Shown one piece after another: positions 5,720-6,235 of a stretch of DNA of 6,235 nt. Source of the DNA: Candidatus Omnitrophota bacterium (GTDB lineage: Bacteria; Omnitrophota; Gorgyraeia; Tantalellales; Tantalellaceae); contig JAUWWB010000064.1 in NCBI GenBank assembly GCA_030617085.1, positions 1-6,235 on the forward strand, read 5' to 3'. Position numbers and translations under genes: made by a program. Numbering within the stretch: position 1 is the first letter of the stretch; each line of letters begins with the position of its first letter. The notes beneath the pieces are model-generated. The model was not told the DNA's origin and searched no databases. It saw nothing but the letters and a program-made list of their open reading frames with translations.

Positions 5720-6235
5720 AGCCGGTCTTCCTGTTCGGCTGCAACATTCTGCTGATGATCACCAGCTGGATATGCCATATGCTTCCCCGCGGGGACGCTT
5801 ACCTGTGGCTTTTCGTGATCCCGCTCGTGTTCATTGCCGCGCCGTTCGTGATGAAATTGCCCCTGACAGCGGCGCTTCTTTCCGCTAATCTGGCATTCCT
5901 GGTGCTATATCATGGGATCGGGGTCCTGAACGTGATCGACATTTTTGTTCTGATGATCCTTTTTGGGGCCGTCATGGGGGGCAGCTATCTTGTAAGATCC
6001 CTTTACATGTCTTACGAATCATACTATCAATCCAATATTCAGGGCAAGAGACGCGAATATAACGGCGTGGTGGACGAGCTGGAAAACACCGAGCGCAGGG
6101 GGAGAAAGGTCGAGAACGAACTGGGGCGCATCTCGCGCCTTTACGAGATAACCAAAAAGCTCGCTCCCACGATGAAATTCAAGGCCCTGCTGAACGCTTT
6201 GTTCGATTTTTTGGAAGAGAACTTCAGGTTTCAGA
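5707..6235 (+). CDS. Four-TM, coiled-coil, GAF-like sensor protein (partial, 3' end missing)
   Basis: The frame is open from ATG 5707 to the window edge (176 codons), so the effector domain is not seen. Four hydrophobic segments (about 4-24, 31-49, 52-70, 75-95) precede a charged helical stretch (about 105-145). Then comes LGRISRLYEITKKLAP (139-154) and FKALLNALFDFLEENFRF (158-175), which look like the lead helix and start of a GAF domain. The layout matches the upstream cyclase, whose linker similarly runs EKISSLLKLKGIADSL then IIKIVSKETFNIFREN. A paralogue or partner in the same pathway is likely. The missing part may be another GGDEF, a histidine kinase or a phosphatase. The start overlaps the preceding gene by 13 nt, with AAGGG (5691-5695) 11 nt upstream, suggesting translational coupling. 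Confidence 0.8.
   Translation, partial: MFRVKPVFLFGCNILLMITSWICHMLPRGDAYLWLFVIPLVFIAAPFVMKLPLTAALLSANLAFLVLYHGIGVLNVIDIFVLMILFGAVMGGSYLVRSLYMSYESYYQSNIQGKRREYNGVVDELENTERRGRKVENELGRISRLYEITKKLAPTMKFKALLNALFDFLEENFRFQ

Noticed and set aside
5257..5778. A 173-codon minus-strand open frame across the GGDEF domain and the next gene's start.
   Set aside because: It is antisense to strongly conserved cyclase motifs, shows no family signature and has serine/alanine-rich composition typical of shadow frames.

Overview
The window is a compact, all-plus-strand bacterial segment of ordinary housekeeping and signalling genes. I see no CRISPR array, tRNA, rRNA, insertion sequence or phage gene. Base composition is moderately GC-rich, with frequent ATA (Ile) and AGG (Arg) codons. 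Together with the DnaJ-FmdB pairing, a DUF1015 gene, short dispersed-repeat-like hairpins in the gaps and GAF-GGDEF proteins with a 'DSLTGLYVRRYF' motif, this suggests an uncultured Gram-negative, probably anaerobic lineage. Candidatus Omnitrophota or a deltaproteobacterial/Nitrospirota-like genome are my best guesses. That placement is an inference from style, not a phylogenetic result.

Layout. (1) Positions 3-149 are the 3' end of a dnaJ-like chaperone gene, followed after 26 nt by a small FmdB-type zinc-ribbon gene (176-436). One base after its stop comes a VanZ-family membrane protein gene (438-857), whose last 47 nt overlap, in another frame, the start of a DUF1015 gene (811-2103). These four genes look like one co-transcribed, translationally coupled block. 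(2) A 74-nt gap (2104-2177) with a heptamer duplication and a GC-rich hairpin precedes accD (2178-3014), the carboxyltransferase beta subunit of acetyl-CoA carboxylase. (3) A 103-nt AT-richer gap with a good sigma70-type promoter (3035-3064) and a near-consensus Shine-Dalgarno leads to a MalK/UgpC/MsmX-type ABC ATPase (3118-4221) with no permease or binding protein beside it. (4) A small repeat with overlapping palindromes (4221-4247) separates the ATPase from two overlapping genes. The first is a complete four-TM/coiled-coil/GAF/GGDEF diguanylate cyclase (4274-5719). The second (5707 to the right edge) has the same four-TM/coiled-coil/GAF-like layout and is cut off by the window.

How they fit together. 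The left block combines protein folding (DnaJ), a small zinc-ribbon protein and two poorly understood families (VanZ, DUF1015). accD supplies half of the carboxyltransferase for the first step of fatty-acid synthesis; its partner accA is not here. The ATPase probably energises one or more carbohydrate-type importers encoded elsewhere. The right end is a membrane-sensing, cyclic-di-GMP signalling pair. I found no convincing novel defence or mobile system. The observations most worth checking are the tandem membrane sensors, the cyclase's missing inhibitory-site arginine, the 47-nt VanZ/DUF1015 overlap and the intergenic palindromes.
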